Assembly (NCBI RefSeq): GCF_018143015.1
Contig: NC_054741.1
Location: 17,851,736-17,915,735 of the forward strand
Source of the DNA: Lytechinus variegatus
Lineage: Eukaryota > Echinodermata > Echinoidea > Temnopleuroida > Toxopneustidae
Reading direction: 5' to 3'
Length of the DNA stretch: 64,000 nucleotides
The notes below the pieces were generated by a model. The model did not search any database, was not told the origin of the DNA, and worked only from the letters and a program-made list of their open reading frames with translations. This document shows positions 21,701 through 29,018 of the stretch, piece by piece; within the stretch, counting starts at the first letter, position 1; each line of letters starts with the position of its first letter. The translations under genes and the position numbers were made by a program.

Positions 21701-23906
21701 AGTAAAGATACGATTCTGATGAATGTACCCTGATGTACCCTGCGTCAAACTGGACTCCAAACCGACAACTCCTGACATGCCGGTGATATGAGTTTGATTC
21801 CGTTCCAATATAGTTGATAGTCTCACAAATATTAATAGTAATGGATGACAAGAGACAATTTCTGACTAATGTTTTTTTTAATATGCCGTGTAGGCTATAT
21901 TTAAACTTCTTTGAGTTACATATTTTTAGTGATGTCACTCTCTAAGCACGGATCTTTAGCCAACATACACTTCGCGTTCTAAGTGTAGGCTAAAGTATAA
22001 CAAAATATTTATTTCACAATTGTGTTTGCTCAGAAATATGAATATATATATTTGAAAAAAAAGATACAAGAAGTAGTAGACCTCTATAGAACCATACTTA
22101 CATATTGGTTTCTCTTTAAGGGTGGATCAAGTTCAAAGCTTTGGTCTGAAAATTTAAATAGCAGTCTCTGAGAAAACACCTAGAAGAATAAAAAAAGACA
22201 CGGGAAATGTTTTTAGAGCAAAAGAAAATAGATACCGAGGATATTAATCGAGTAACCTTGTCATGAATAGACATGTAATTTGCATTAAATTTTCTAGTTA
22301 TTGAAGAAAAGTAATGATAAAAATGGTAATTATATAATTTGTTGTGTGAAATCGGGAAGAAAATACTAAAATAAAAGATGGAAATATGGAATAGCGAAAC
22401 AAAATTGTGAAAGGTAATTCTTAAAATGCCAAATCGGAGAGTAGAAAACAAACAAATAACAGAATAACTAAATATAGTAAATAATAATAGGGAAGACACT
22501 CCCATTCCATCATCGAGTTGTGTTTTCCTCCATAAACACCAAGTTCACAACTGGGTCCCGTTGCAGAAAGAGTTGCAATCAATCGCAACTATAAAAATCA
22601 TGCGCAACTTCATTTTCAACCAATCAACAGCGTGCATTTGGGACTTCCGATTGATTTTTTACTTGCGTTTAAACGCAACTCTTTCTGCGACGGGCTCCTG
22701 GACAAGGCCCTATAATACATGTACACATCTTACAAAGAAATAAAATATGAATCGTTTTGAGTATAATGAAGTCATTTTGTGAAATTGTGCATAAGAGTTC
22801 TTACCCTATATATCCCAATCTCATTTCATATACGGTTAATTTGAAAATCTCATCAGGTTAATAGAGCTATTACGTGTATGGTCTTGTCCGATTAAGCGAT
22901 TTTGTATAATCTTTATTTTTTTGCTTGTCAGATTTTTGTTCCTTCTTCTCTTTTGATTAAACAACTTGCCATTAATGGGCTGAATGTTGAATCACATAGG
23001 TCCATCAAGTTATTTGAAATATTATTACAGTCATTTATATATTAATGTACTTTCTGTTGTATTTCTATGTCTTGTCTATCAAAAATAGGTAATTCACTCA
23101 TATTTTAAGAATCTTTTGCGGATAATTTACAAAACAGCCATAAAGGATCTGCTATAAATTACAATTAATATGGGTTGGTTGCTGCAAAGTTCTTGAAATT
23201 ATATCATTTCGATGGGTTAAGGGAATAATAATTGATAATTAGTAAACTTACCGGTAGGGAGAGAAAGACGTTGAAATAATCTACGAAAGTCTTGTCACAT
23301 AGAAGACGGGCAAACTCTGATTCAGAGGGTATCTCCCCTGTTGAAGTTAAGAAAGGCATGCAAAATCATATTGCAACAATGACAGGCAATGATTTTGAAA
23401 ATGCCGAACGAATTGTGTCCGGACATGCAGTATGTGTATCCGGACAATCGATTTTAAACAGTTATTTGGAAAAGTTATCAAGCAAAGTATCATCAATTTG
23501 TAATACAAAATGGCAATATTTTATAGAACAAATTTGAAGAAGATTAAACCTATTGAATTCTTATTTTTTGTGTAATCTAAAGACAAAAAAGTAAGGCTTC
23601 AAAATTTTAAAGTTTCCGGACACCCCAACCCCATCCTATATTTTCGCTGAAATGTAATACATATTCCTTTCATCATAACAGTTCAACGCATCATTAATTA
23701 TATTCTCAAATTTATTAAATCCAGTTTTAATAAAGATATGATAAATTCGCTGAGATACCATCATTGAAAACAAAATCGGTTTTGGAAGTTTTCAAAAAAT
23801 GTCCCAAATTAGATAAATAAGATAAATACTAGTACATAATTCTTTGGAATGTATAAACAATGAAGTACATACCTCTTGGAACTATTTCACTACTGTCCTG
23901 TTCCAT
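4816..23906 (-). CDS. RGS22: RGS22-like regulator of G-protein signalling, whole gene
   Basis: Coding exons in transcript order: 23906-23873, 23337-23252, [unlocated], 22145-22102, 20517-20367, 20002-19736, 18898-18783, 17566-17020, 16598-14961, 14539-14367, 13926-13638, 13044-12955, 11924-11714, 11508-11425, 11244-11042, 10510-10393, 9831-9738, 8572-8452, 7946-7844, 7382-7244, 6299-6175, 5787-5567, 5075-4816. Every listed junction has GT-AG sites and matching phase; together they give about 1,704 codons. The exons on either side of the unlocated part leave phase 0 and enter phase 1, so at least one exon is missing. RGS22 is a large protein with several RGS folds, known mainly from testis and thought to bind G-alpha subunits. 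The assignment rests on the N-terminal motif FVDYFNVFLSLP, the order of four RGS-like regions, and the final RGS block (FWAEVERF, then FVPPRVQ). This gene has a long Ser/Arg-rich exon that I do not recall in vertebrate RGS22. The gene-level call is strong; single exon edges are less so. Confidence 0.87.
5567..5787 (-). CDS. RGS22: RGS22-like exon 21
   Basis: Enters in phase 2 (Lys codon completed) with FTKERLAYKSS, the end of the fourth RGS region. A Pro-rich stretch and the Lys/Arg cluster PPPKKKLKKKRKSS, a possible nuclear or membrane-binding patch, follow. Leaves in phase 1 at donor GTTAGT. That donor was chosen because it alone keeps frame with exon 22 and has a near-consensus sequence. 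Confidence 0.85.
6175..6299 (-). CDS. RGS22: RGS22-like exon 20 (end of RGS region 4)
   Basis: Phase 0 to 2, acceptor TTTTCTGCAG, donor GTAAGT. It encodes INVPQEIADDIIDISQHGIV and a hydrophobic helix (TFTVLLYCWKK), the closing helices of the last RGS-like fold. Confidence 0.88.
7244..7382 (-). CDS. RGS22: RGS22-like exon 19 (RGS region 4)
   Basis: Phase 2 to 0, donor GTAAGA. It reads FKQLADNAARAAAAGTYTIE, then a helix ending FLDSFVPPRVQ. The pattern of FW...FK... followed by YF or FL...PP is typical of the core of RGS folds. Confidence 0.9.
7844..7946 (-). CDS. RGS22: RGS22-like exon 18 (RGS region 4)
   Basis: Phase 1 to 2. Two neighbouring acceptors exist; the upstream one (ATTACAG) is required for phase. 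It encodes KQKATGVVSKRIIGGKIVIV and then DLCFWAEVER, the W-containing helix characteristic of RGS domains. Confidence 0.88.
8452..8572 (-). CDS. RGS22: RGS22-like exon 17
   Basis: Phase 0 to 1. A nearer acceptor at 8529-8530 would give a frame that fails to join exon 16. Using CTCTCCAG instead gives RYLWNIFISNVCQFRRGLMT and then PWLLSLFKDYLGKEVQREVE, fully in frame with both neighbours. It begins the fourth RGS-like region. Confidence 0.85.
8715..9118. repeat. Minisatellite of CGAACCTTCGG/TTCGTTAATCCG units
   Basis: Roughly a dozen degenerate 25-45-bp units built from GGTTCGTTAATCCGAAAACG and its complement. The first half reads in one orientation and the second half in the other, switching near 8965. 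It lies within an RGS22 intron. Related arrays occur at 50446-50560 and 61228-61752. Confidence 0.85.
9170..9258 (-). repeat. tRNA-like (SINE-type) fragment
   Basis: On the minus strand an A-box-like TAGCCGAGAGGTATAAGG (9246-9229) is followed about 24 nt later by a good B box, GGGATTCGATCTCC (9205-9192), as in tRNA-Leu/Ser-like pol III promoters. I cannot fold a full cloverleaf, so a tRNA-derived SINE head or tRNA relic is more likely than a working tRNA gene. Confidence 0.5.
9738..9831 (-). CDS. RGS22: RGS22-like exon 16 (acidic linker)
   Basis: Phase 2 to 0, acceptor CTTTATTCAG, donor GTAAGT. It reads YGEYKESYTDESSDVASEAP and more, an acidic linker between RGS regions 3 and 4. A second frame is also open, but only this frame joins both neighbours and it has many more G-starting codons. 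Confidence 0.82.
10196..10292. repeat. (TATC)n microsatellite
   Basis: About 100 bases of CTAT/TTTC tetranucleotides in an intron of the RGS22-like gene. A related GATA-type tract sits at about 62780-62855. Confidence 0.95.
10393..10510 (-). CDS. RGS22: RGS22-like exon 15
   Basis: Phase 1 to 2, acceptor CTTTCCAG. It reads ADLNTDADIIADIPNMEKVT and then QMLMSAQTCVAKSMEMK. The last helix matches the C-terminal helix position of RGS region 3. The donor GTATAT is weak but the phase fits. Confidence 0.82.
10830..10995. repeat. Fold-back element ending in TGAAATGCTCCCC
   Basis: Contains self-complementary blocks around TGTCGGAC, GTTTCCATAGTAAC and GTCAGATCTGACAAC, ending TCATGAAATGCTCCCC. Related elements with the same GCTCCCC end and a GTTACTATGGTAAC-like core lie at 31890-32042 and 27575-27737. 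Non-coding. Confidence 0.55.
11042..11244 (-). CDS. RGS22: RGS22-like exon 14 (core of RGS region 3)
   Basis: Phase 2 to 1, acceptor TACTGTGCAG, donor GTAAGA. It reads SFMEVLHDQSHFEFFRRFLQ, then LPLSFWQSVEQIRMG and AQAVVKKYFNKSTNF. The SF..L..D..H.EFF..FL opening and the following FW..V helix are classic RGS-domain signatures, and this is the clearest RGS fold in the gene. Confidence 0.93.
11425..11508 (-). CDS. RGS22: RGS22-like exon 13
   Basis: Phase 2 to 2, acceptor TTTTCGTAGAG (two AGs two bases apart; the second gives the right phase), donor GTAAAG. It reads ERLQNSVSRGDIHLEPFQRR and then KKPKDNT, a basic linker leading straight into the SFMEVL of exon 14. Confidence 0.75.
11714..11924 (-). 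CDS. RGS22: RGS22-like exon 12 (basic linker)
   Basis: Phase 1 to 2, acceptor TATCTAG, donor AAG/GTAAAG. The frame reads KIKSPPPSERFKAGKDDTRK and continues as a Lys/Arg/Ser/Pro-rich disordered linker. A second frame is open through the whole exon (containing KEIKKRQRLVYAEPLEKAAK). The first is preferred because it joins exon 11 directly, joins exon 13, and also fits the 54-nt form of the cassette exon. Confidence 0.7.
12083..12138 (-). pseudogene. RGS22: Cassette exon with 2-nt insertion, frame-breaking
   Basis: 56 nt between TTTATTCAG and GTAAGT, both strong. It joins upstream exon 11 (phase 1) only in a frame that throws exon 12 out of register; following that frame gives a TGA at the exon 13/14 junction. 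Its second half, read as RIGSKTVLRVNN, fits exon 12. Relative to the inverted copy at 12243-12296 it has 2 extra nt after CGT. Without them the exon would be 54 nt, phase 1 to 1, and removable without frame loss. It is therefore either skipped, a poison exon, or a local assembly error. Confidence 0.65.
12243..12296 (+). pseudogene. Inverted copy of the RGS22 cassette exon
   Basis: On the plus strand, ATTCAG/ACGAGCTG opens and ATAATA/GTAATT closes a 54-nt segment matching the minus-strand exon at 12083-12138. Similarity continues roughly 35 nt into the following intron. It reads ELKKRRIGRETALRFNN in phase 1 to 1, exactly the phase the gene requires, and several differences from the sense copy are synonymous. 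It sits on the wrong strand for the transcript, about 105 bp away, so the pair would form a hairpin in the pre-mRNA. Confidence 0.8.
12955..13044 (-). CDS. RGS22: RGS22-like exon 11 (acidic linker)
   Basis: Phase 1 to 1. It reads ADVSDPSDPDEESDDEGSVR and then RKTMIVLRK. Two in-phase acceptors exist (exon edge 13044 or 13053), differing by three residues. Direct joining to exon 12 makes an Arg codon and keeps frame. Confidence 0.8.
13160..13235 (+). repeat. SINE fragment with ATT tail
   Basis: CCCGCTGGTAGAGCAGTTTC resembles a tRNA-type A-box region and is followed by a short body and a (TTA)n tail. This is a truncated SINE-like piece in an intron. Confidence 0.4.
13638..13926 (-). CDS. RGS22: RGS22-like exon 10 (linker)
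   Basis: Phase 0 to 1, acceptor ATTTTTCAG, donor GTAAGT. It begins SERKNAQQRAFPLYTSPTLN and continues as a Ser/Thr/Ala-rich, mostly disordered linker ending VKVCLEFPFA. It lies between RGS regions 2 and 3. Confidence 0.88.
14367..14539 (-). CDS. RGS22: RGS22-like exon 9 (end of RGS region 2)
   Basis: Phase 1 to 0, acceptor CTCTTTACAG, donor GTGAGT. It reads DGKVNIGRLLTAELKNQLGA and then helices ending EVWAVFQKHDLDSFISRT. F.K.D...F is the usual end of an RGS fold. Confidence 0.9.
14961..16598 (-). CDS. RGS22: RGS22-like exon 8 (Ser/Arg-rich insertion plus start of RGS region 2)
   Basis: 1,638 nt, phase 1 to 1, the longest exon; a Met inside it at 16563 is not needed as a start because the frame runs on to an acceptor. 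Order: an SR/RGS-rich segment (SSRRGSARRGSSRRGSSRLR), a poly-Ser/acidic segment, a Thr/Ser/Asp-rich linker, a strongly basic helix (KEREKRKRQRLRQLKALKRK), a KLEQMHSISLSENE helix, then LMSAVLSDRFAGWPWMKFLV and HAVQEYLDAG, the opening of RGS region 2. The basic and SR-like parts are expected to be disordered and phosphorylatable. The antisense frame at 15287-16297 is open only as a by-product of composition. Confidence 0.93.
17020..17566 (-). CDS. RGS22: RGS22-like exon 7
   Basis: Phase 0 to 1, acceptor TACTTCACAG, donor GTAAGC. It begins NYWVPRYLIHCKQHFAKFSQ, the closing helix of RGS region 1 (LQNYWVPRY resembles the conserved YWAPRF of RGS22). It continues into a Ser-rich, acidic tail with EEEEECGDVTF and ISASIISSSS. 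Confidence 0.9.
18783..18898 (-). CDS. RGS22: RGS22-like exon 6
   Basis: Phase 1 to 0, acceptor GTAATTTCCAG, donor GTGTGT. It reads SSLSSSTDTEMTDESVTLQK and then a helix ending AIQGFILKSLQ, bridging the core and final helix of RGS region 1. Confidence 0.87.
19736..20002 (-). CDS. RGS22: RGS22-like exon 5 (core of RGS region 1)
   Basis: Phase 1 to 1, acceptor CTTATAG, donor GTAAGT. It reads AKEKMMDHCLMTRWLKKASG, then FRCFISSTVGENSVQFWLDT and ERFRRA. F..F......S..FWLD.E.FR is a clear RGS core helix pair. Confidence 0.92.
20367..20517 (-). CDS. RGS22: RGS22-like exon 4
   Basis: Phase 0 to 1. The acceptor at GTGTGAAG gives RVDRIKLMRWVRTKRAPFFF, then KSDLYLEYLLCKQLQ, matching the conserved WI..ERLP.FL.SD.Y.EY region of RGS22. 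A second acceptor 7 nt downstream would break phase with exon 3. Confidence 0.85.
21345..21616. repeat. TIR fold-back element (GGGCYCCGTCT ends)
   Basis: Starts GGGCTCCGTCTAACAAAGAG and ends with the inverted form CTCTTTGTAAGACGGGGCCC, with about 30-bp terminal inverted repeats and an AT-rich middle. A MITE-like element in the intron upstream of exon 4. Partial relatives occur at 42540 and 45612. Confidence 0.75.
22102..22145 (-). CDS. RGS22: RGS22-like exon 3 (small)
   Basis: 44 nt, phase 1 to 0, with the strong acceptor AAATTTTCAG and donor GTAAGT. It reads QSFELDPPLKRNQY and joins RVDRIKL of exon 4 in frame. The upstream exon or exons linking it to exon 2 were not found. Confidence 0.7.
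22553..22697. repeat. Fold-back MITE, CCGTTGCAGAAAGAGTTG family, copy 1
   Basis: About 60-bp terminal inverted repeats (CCGTTGCAGAAAGAGTTG versus CAACTCTTTCTGCGACGG in the form CGCAACTCTTTCTGCGACGG), also containing GCAATCAATCGCAAC. A close second copy lies at 27419-27569, showing recent dispersal. Confidence 0.85.
23252..23337 (-). CDS. RGS22: RGS22-like exon 2
   Basis: Phase 1 to 0, acceptor CTTCAACAG, donor GTAAGT. It reads EIPSESEFARLLCDKTFVDY and then FNVFLSLP. FVDYFN.FLSLP is a distinctive conserved N-terminal motif of RGS22 and the strongest single reason for the family call. Confidence 0.9.
23873..23906 (-). CDS. RGS22: RGS22-like exon 1 (start codon)
   Basis: ATG GAA CAG GAC... gives MEQDSSEIVPR and leaves in phase 1 at donor GTATGT, joining exon 2 in frame to read VPRGEIPSESEF. 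A short first coding exon placed just before the FVDYF motif matches the expected protein N terminus. Confidence 0.8.
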
Positions 23907-24049
23907 TCTATTTATTCTTTCAAGAAGAATAAATAGAAAGGATGATTTTCATGTTTCCTAACACAACCCCTCCTTTTTATTTTGAGGATCCCTTTGCAAT
24001 AGTCTTGGTGTTTGTATTGCAGAAAAATCCCAAAGTTGGTATCTAGGTA

Positions 24050-24125
24050 TCTACGCATGCGCGGAATTCTGCGCGGTACAACGTTATTTTCTGCGCGTCC
24101 ATTATGACGTGAGCCAGTATAAAAG
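24050..24125 (-). promoter_or_regulatory. Candidate promoter of the RGS22-like gene
   Basis: A short GC-rich patch about 150-220 bp upstream of the start codon holds an NRF1-like CGCATGCGCG (24054-24063), a CRE-like TGACGTGA (24105-24112) and a TATAAAAG (24118-24125) that reads on the plus strand. The position suits the RGS22 promoter, but the TATA-like word points the other way. The transcription start is unknown. Confidence 0.4.
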
Positions 24126-25864
24126 GTACGTCGGTATCCACCTCTATGGGGGAAGCACGATTCTTGCATTCTTTTACCGTAATGCGCCCTTTTCCTTTTT
24201 ACTATACAACAAGTTCAAATCAGTAAATGAATTGAAATTATGATAATTTGCGTGCACCCCCACTCATCCCCCTCTCCCTCCCTTTTGATGTCTCTCTGCT
24301 TATTTTCCTTCTTTTTAAGTGACAACATAAGTGATAAAAGGTCACCACCCATCAGCAGCCCATCCTTTTCTCTCACTCATCGAGTCTTTGCTTCCAAAAG
24401 AGAAATATGAAGCGGTTTTCTTTTCCTCCCCCCTTTGTTTATTAGGGATAATAGTGTCAGGATGAGCGTAATTTATTCTATAAAAAGTGGGAATATACAG
24501 AATATTATCTATTGTGCGTTATTTTGTTTACAATATCCTTTCTTTTTAAAAGATTACCACTATAGACCGACGCCAAGTCAGGATTAATACTTTAAATCGG
24601 GCGGAAATGAAGTGATGAAACTTCAGTAATTTATTCAAAAGTATTTTCGTGCTACCATGGTAACTTTCAATCTCATAATGCCCTCACAATGTTAAGATTA
24701 AGCAGTCGTTAAAAGATGTGACTGACTCAATTTATCGCTATCATTTCTAGAAGTTTTGTGCACATCTCAAGTAATCATTCTTCCAATTCAGTATAGGAGT
24801 TTGAGAATCGCCTTGCACAGTATGCCTTATGTTGATTAATGAAGTTATATTTTATCGACTTCAAATCACCTTTAGATAGATAATCAGTTCGTAAGAAAAT
24901 CACGAATCTACGTATTACATATTTACCAGCCTATATGCCTACTCGAATTCAAAATCGATAGGCCTAACTATCAAAACTAAACAAACAGAAACAAATATAT
25001 GATTTCTAATGATATTGATAATTTATGTGTTTGTTTGTCTATAGTAACATGCTCCGTGATAAAAGAAAATGACGCTTCAGTTTTATATGAAATAATCATG
25101 ATTTTATTTGTTTTTCATTTATGACAACCTCTGTAAAGTGAGTCACAATAAAATGGAATATAAATTAATTTCGATTGGGTCTCCTTATATTGAAGCAAAT
25201 CTTTGACCTATACCAACTTCATCACCGTATTTGCAAACCATTAAGACACTACAATGTATCCAATTATTTAAAAAAATGATGTCACTTTAATCCAACTTAG
25301 CGAAGAATCGGCAATGACTTAATAACGCATTTTATTTTCTAAATTACATTGCAACCAATCGGAAGTGCTGATAGATTTGTGGAAAAAAGAGTTATAATAC
25401 ACACTAATGTCAAACGATTAGATTGTATCTTTTTAAACAACATAGTTCTTACTGGTTTAAATAAAAAAACTTCAGAATCAATATATCGTAACTTTACAAT
25501 ATTTTCGCGTACAGCTTATTAGGCTTATGATGAGTCGTAAAGTCGCCATTTTATATGAGGTCAAATTAAACACAATCTCTCAACTGGATTGAGAAGTTGT
25601 TAACAATGTCAAGGAAAGTATGAATTTTCTTTCAAGTGCAATTGAAATAAAATTCAGTGCAATTACAACTTCGATTATACTATACTCTAAATGCAGATGA
25701 TCAATAATCTGATAATATAATTATTATGATAAATACCACTTTTTCTTTTAATTTGATTATGCGTGCTCTGATTCATCAGTTACTTTTTACTTTCATTTGA
25801 GATGTCATGCGCAAATAGAAAGCAGAGAAAGTATGGGAAGGGGAAAATGAAAACAGGAAAAATT

Positions 25865-25999
25865 ATTATAAGATCAGAAGATTAAGGACAAAAGAAGGAA
25901 GAGGAAAGAAAAAGAAAAAGGAGGAGAAGAAGAAGAAGAAGAAAAAGAAGAAGTAGAAGTAGTAGAAGAAGAAGTAGAAGTAGTAGTAGTAGTAGTAGA

Positions 26000-26037
<38 letters not shown>

Positions 26038-26058
26038 AAGAAGAAGAAGAAGAAGAAA
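25865..26058. repeat. (GAA/GTA)n trinucleotide array
   Basis: About 190 bases of AGA/AGT triplets on the plus strand. The long Ser/Thr and Leu frames seen on the minus strand are by-products of this repeat and should not be taken as proteins. Confidence 0.95.
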
Positions 26059-26714
26059 TATCAAAACAGGTGATGATGGGGTATGTGGGAGGGGCTGCTA
26101 TTGCTAATAATAATGTCATCAGCTTTTAACAAAAGCTTCCAAATCGTATAATAATGGTTGCGATATAGTAAACACTTATTCTGTGCATTTTTTGTGCGTT
26201 CATAATTTATGCAGAAGAGAATAGAAAAGCTTTTCAGGGTAAAATGAGGGTCGAATTGAAACAGTAATTATTATCAATTGCAATAATTGCTTTCGACCAT
26301 TCTTATTAGTAGGGTCTTGTATCTTGATTTGACACACACTGCATTATTCACGTAACAGCAGGAAGAAGACAATAATGCGTGCACAGTACTGAAAACAGGA
26401 TAAGCCCTTCTGTTCTTCATTCAGTGTGATTTAATACCTATATGATATCATATTGTCAAATATCTGTCTGGTTTCATGTTCTATTGTAAATAATAAAAAA
26501 TCTGGAATATTCTGTTTTTATTCTTATTTCATTCGTATCTTTTATATTATTTTACGTATGTCTATGAGTCACTTTGTTTTTGTTTATTGTACGTTATGTA
26601 GTTATTTGTATATTTGATTAGAAAGTGTGCATTGAAAATAATGTTGAAATTATCAATATCACCATCATTAATTCTCATCATTATTGTTATTATTATCATA
26701 AATTCACCTCATTA

Positions 26715-26964
26715 CACTGTAAGAAATATTAGGTAAAATTTTAACCAGTACGAGTGTAATTATAATTGTGTCCAACCAATATGGGCAATGTTTTACCCAA
26801 TGCGGGAAGCATAGTCAAGTAAGGTTAAAAAAAGCAGCAATTACTTTAGAACGGGCAAAATTTTCATCACACTTGATAGATAAAAAGGCCCAAAAGAAAT
26901 ACCCAATGTTGGTTGGACACATAATTACCCTCATGGAGCATTTTTACCTAATATTTTTAGAGTG
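26715..26964. repeat. MITE with TA target duplication
   Basis: Ends CACTGTAAGAAATATTAGG and, inverted, CACTCTAAAAATATTAGG, each flanked by TA. The inner arms also pair (TTGTGTCCAACCAATATGGG with the complement of CCAATGTTGGTTGGACACA). About 250 bp, non-coding. TA flanks suggest mobilisation by a Tc1/mariner-like transposase. Confidence 0.8.
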
Positions 26965-27418
26965 TATACTCTTTAATTATAAATATGTAATGCACAGAAT
27001 GAATATAATTATGCAAATGCACACTTTAAGTGGAAGTTTACTCTGATAAAAATGAAACACAAGTATACATTTTGTTTTATGTAGCATCAAGCATTAACAC
27101 TATACGTTATTGGATCACGATATAAAACCAAAACAACCATGCCTATTTCTTCTTTAACCAATGTTGAATAATCATCGTTAGTATATGATTGTTGAGTAAA
27201 CACATTCTGGGGGCACAAGAACAAAATAAACTCACTTCTTACTACATAAATTAGACATTCTTTATGTCTTATAGGAGACCAGCTCAATAATGTTCCCTTC
27301 CATAAATTCAGGAACATAGAAAATATATCTGTCAAATGCCCTTCATCATGTTCATGGTAATGGAAAAACAAAAAAGTCTATGTCGAAATATTGATGAATC
27401 AAAACAATATGTTCGTCC

Positions 27419-27569
27419 TGGGGTCCGTTGCAGAAAGAGTTGCAATCAATCGCAACTCTAAAAATCACGCGCAACTTGATTTTCAACCAATCAACAGCGC
27501 GCATTTGGGACTTGCGATTGATTTTTTGACTTGCGTTTAAACGCAACTCTTTCTGCAACGGGCCCCTGG
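27419..27569. repeat. Fold-back MITE, CCGTTGCAGAAAGAGTTG family, copy 2
   Basis: Nearly identical to 22553-22697 in both ends and middle (ACCAATCAACAGCGCGCATT). A second fold-back element with a GTTACTATGGTAAC core follows directly at 27575-27737, so two families are stacked here. Confidence 0.88.
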
Positions 27570-28390
27570 TTGGGGTTATAGGATAGTTGTCAGCAGCTGA
27601 CTAAATTGTCAGTGCTGAAATTTCTGTGAAATCCTTGGTTTTGACTGGCTGAAAGGCACTGGCTCTGACTGTTACTATGGTAACTGTCGGAGAAAGACAA
27701 CCTGTCAGTGCTGACAACTTTCATGAAACAGTCCCCTGGACTCTGGACAAACGACATACATGTCGGACGACAGGACGAAACTGCTGTTCTGGTTTACCAA
27801 TTTTCTACAAAGATCTCCCAGCTGTTCATTGTCAACTGACCGGCATTTCAATATATATACTGTGTTCTTGAATTCGTCGAATATGTCGTGGAAGCGAGAA
27901 CTTCCTGTATGTCAAATTTGACTCTATGAGGTTCGTACACTGAAAACTGGTGTTAAACTGACATCAGTTGGTGTTGATAGAGGACCACGTCCTGAGGTGT
28001 TAAAATTGCATCCTATAGATTGAACATACTGTAGCACAAAAGAGTCCAAATGCAACAACCAAATGCGTTGTAATAACTATAGGTGTTAAACGAACACTGT
28101 CAAAGTAACACCGATGTAAAATAAATTGGTGTGGTCCTTTATGTACACCGGTTAACACCACAGTTTTTGCTGTGTATGCACCGATTTGAGGAAAACTTCA
28201 TCTTAGATTAGAATTCTTCTCAATTTCTTTATAGGAACCAGCACAACTTGAACTTGAGTACTGGTTATAGTCAAACATGAGTTACTCGTAGTTGCTTCAT
28301 TTATTATGTCCTTTTTGTTGTGAGTGACGTAACTCTCTCTTCCTCTTTGAGTTGGTGGCCAAATTTATTTTAAGATAGACCCATTCACAT

Positions 28391-28396
28391 TTTATT
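28391..28396 (-). terminator. Candidate poly(A) signal of the GTPase gene
   Basis: AATAAA on the minus strand about 125 nt beyond the stop codon. Other AATAAA words occur nearby, so this is only the nearest good candidate. Confidence 0.35.
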
Positions 28397-28520
28397 AGAA
28401 ATATTATACATATCATACACATGACACGCGAAGGTGTTTTTGGTATAAATTATTAAAAAAAACGTTCCAAATACTGTGTGTGTGTTTTTCTAAAAAAGAA
28501 TCGTGACGAAAATGTCAACG

Positions 28521-29018
28521 TCAATAACAACATTTTTCCTTCTTGAATGAAAACCTCAATCTCGTTCCTTTATCATGTTTTCCCAACTTGATAGTCCCCA
28601 TTCCTTCTGGTATCTCTGGCAAGCTTCTAGTTCCTGTACTTTCCCTTTCATCTTTATAGTTCTCCCACAGAATCTGTCCGATCTTATGGAACATTTCTTC
28701 CACTTTGTAATCCTCTTTTGCTGATACCTCGTACGCGCCGAGAACATCCTCAAAATTTGTCGCCATTACTTTTCGCGCGTGTTCGATTGTCGTCTGATCC
28801 TCGTCGTATTTGTCTGGCGGTAAATCTACCTTGTTTCCGACAAGGAACATTAAAGTTCTTTCTGAATGGTATCTGAAATCATTCCTCCAATCTGACAATC
28901 TTTGAAGGGATTGACTATCTGCGATGTCGTAGACGAGGATAGCTGCTGTTGTCTCTCGGAAATAATTATCGGTGAGTGAATGCATCCTCTCCATGTTTGC
29001 TGTGTCCCAGAGTTCAAT
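28521..29018 (-). CDS. Rab-like GTPase exon 2
   Basis: Begins IELWDTANMERMHSLTDNYF (switch II), carries G4 and G5, a TKxD-type NKVD guanine contact, a 40-residue basic hypervariable tail (KLGKHDKGTRLRFSFKK) and the CCY end. Confidence 0.9.
   Translation of the reverse strand: MELWDTANMERMHSLTDNYFRETTAAILVYDIADSQSLQRLSDWRNDFRYHSERTLMFLVGNKVDLPPDKYDEDQTTIEHARKVMATNFEDVLGAYEVSAKEDYKVEEMFHKIGQILWENYKDERESTGTRSLPEIPEGMGTIKLGKHDKGTRLRFSFKKEKCCY

Larger units (their letters stand above)
24170..28390. other. Intergenic region between RGS22 and the GTPase gene
   Basis: No gene supported. It holds a purine-rich triplet microsatellite (25865-26058), two MITE-like elements and unremarkable AT-rich sequence. 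Short open frames show no domain or splice context. Confidence 0.65.

Noticed and set aside
22806..22842. Possible RGS22 exon with strong donor GTAAGA
   Set aside because: Reads IFKLTVYEMRLGYI but leaves in phase 2, so it cannot join exon 3, and its acceptor is poor.
23292..23537. 81-codon plus-strand frame
   Set aside because: Begins antisense to RGS22 exon 2 and runs into intron 1; no start context, domain or splice sites.
23912..24169. 85-codon minus-strand frame just upstream of the RGS22 start
   Set aside because: Overlaps the likely promoter and 5' UTR, ends before the RGS22 Met, and has a random composition.
25874..26119. Ser/Thr- or Leu-rich minus-strand frames
   Set aside because: Translation of a GAA/GTA trinucleotide array.
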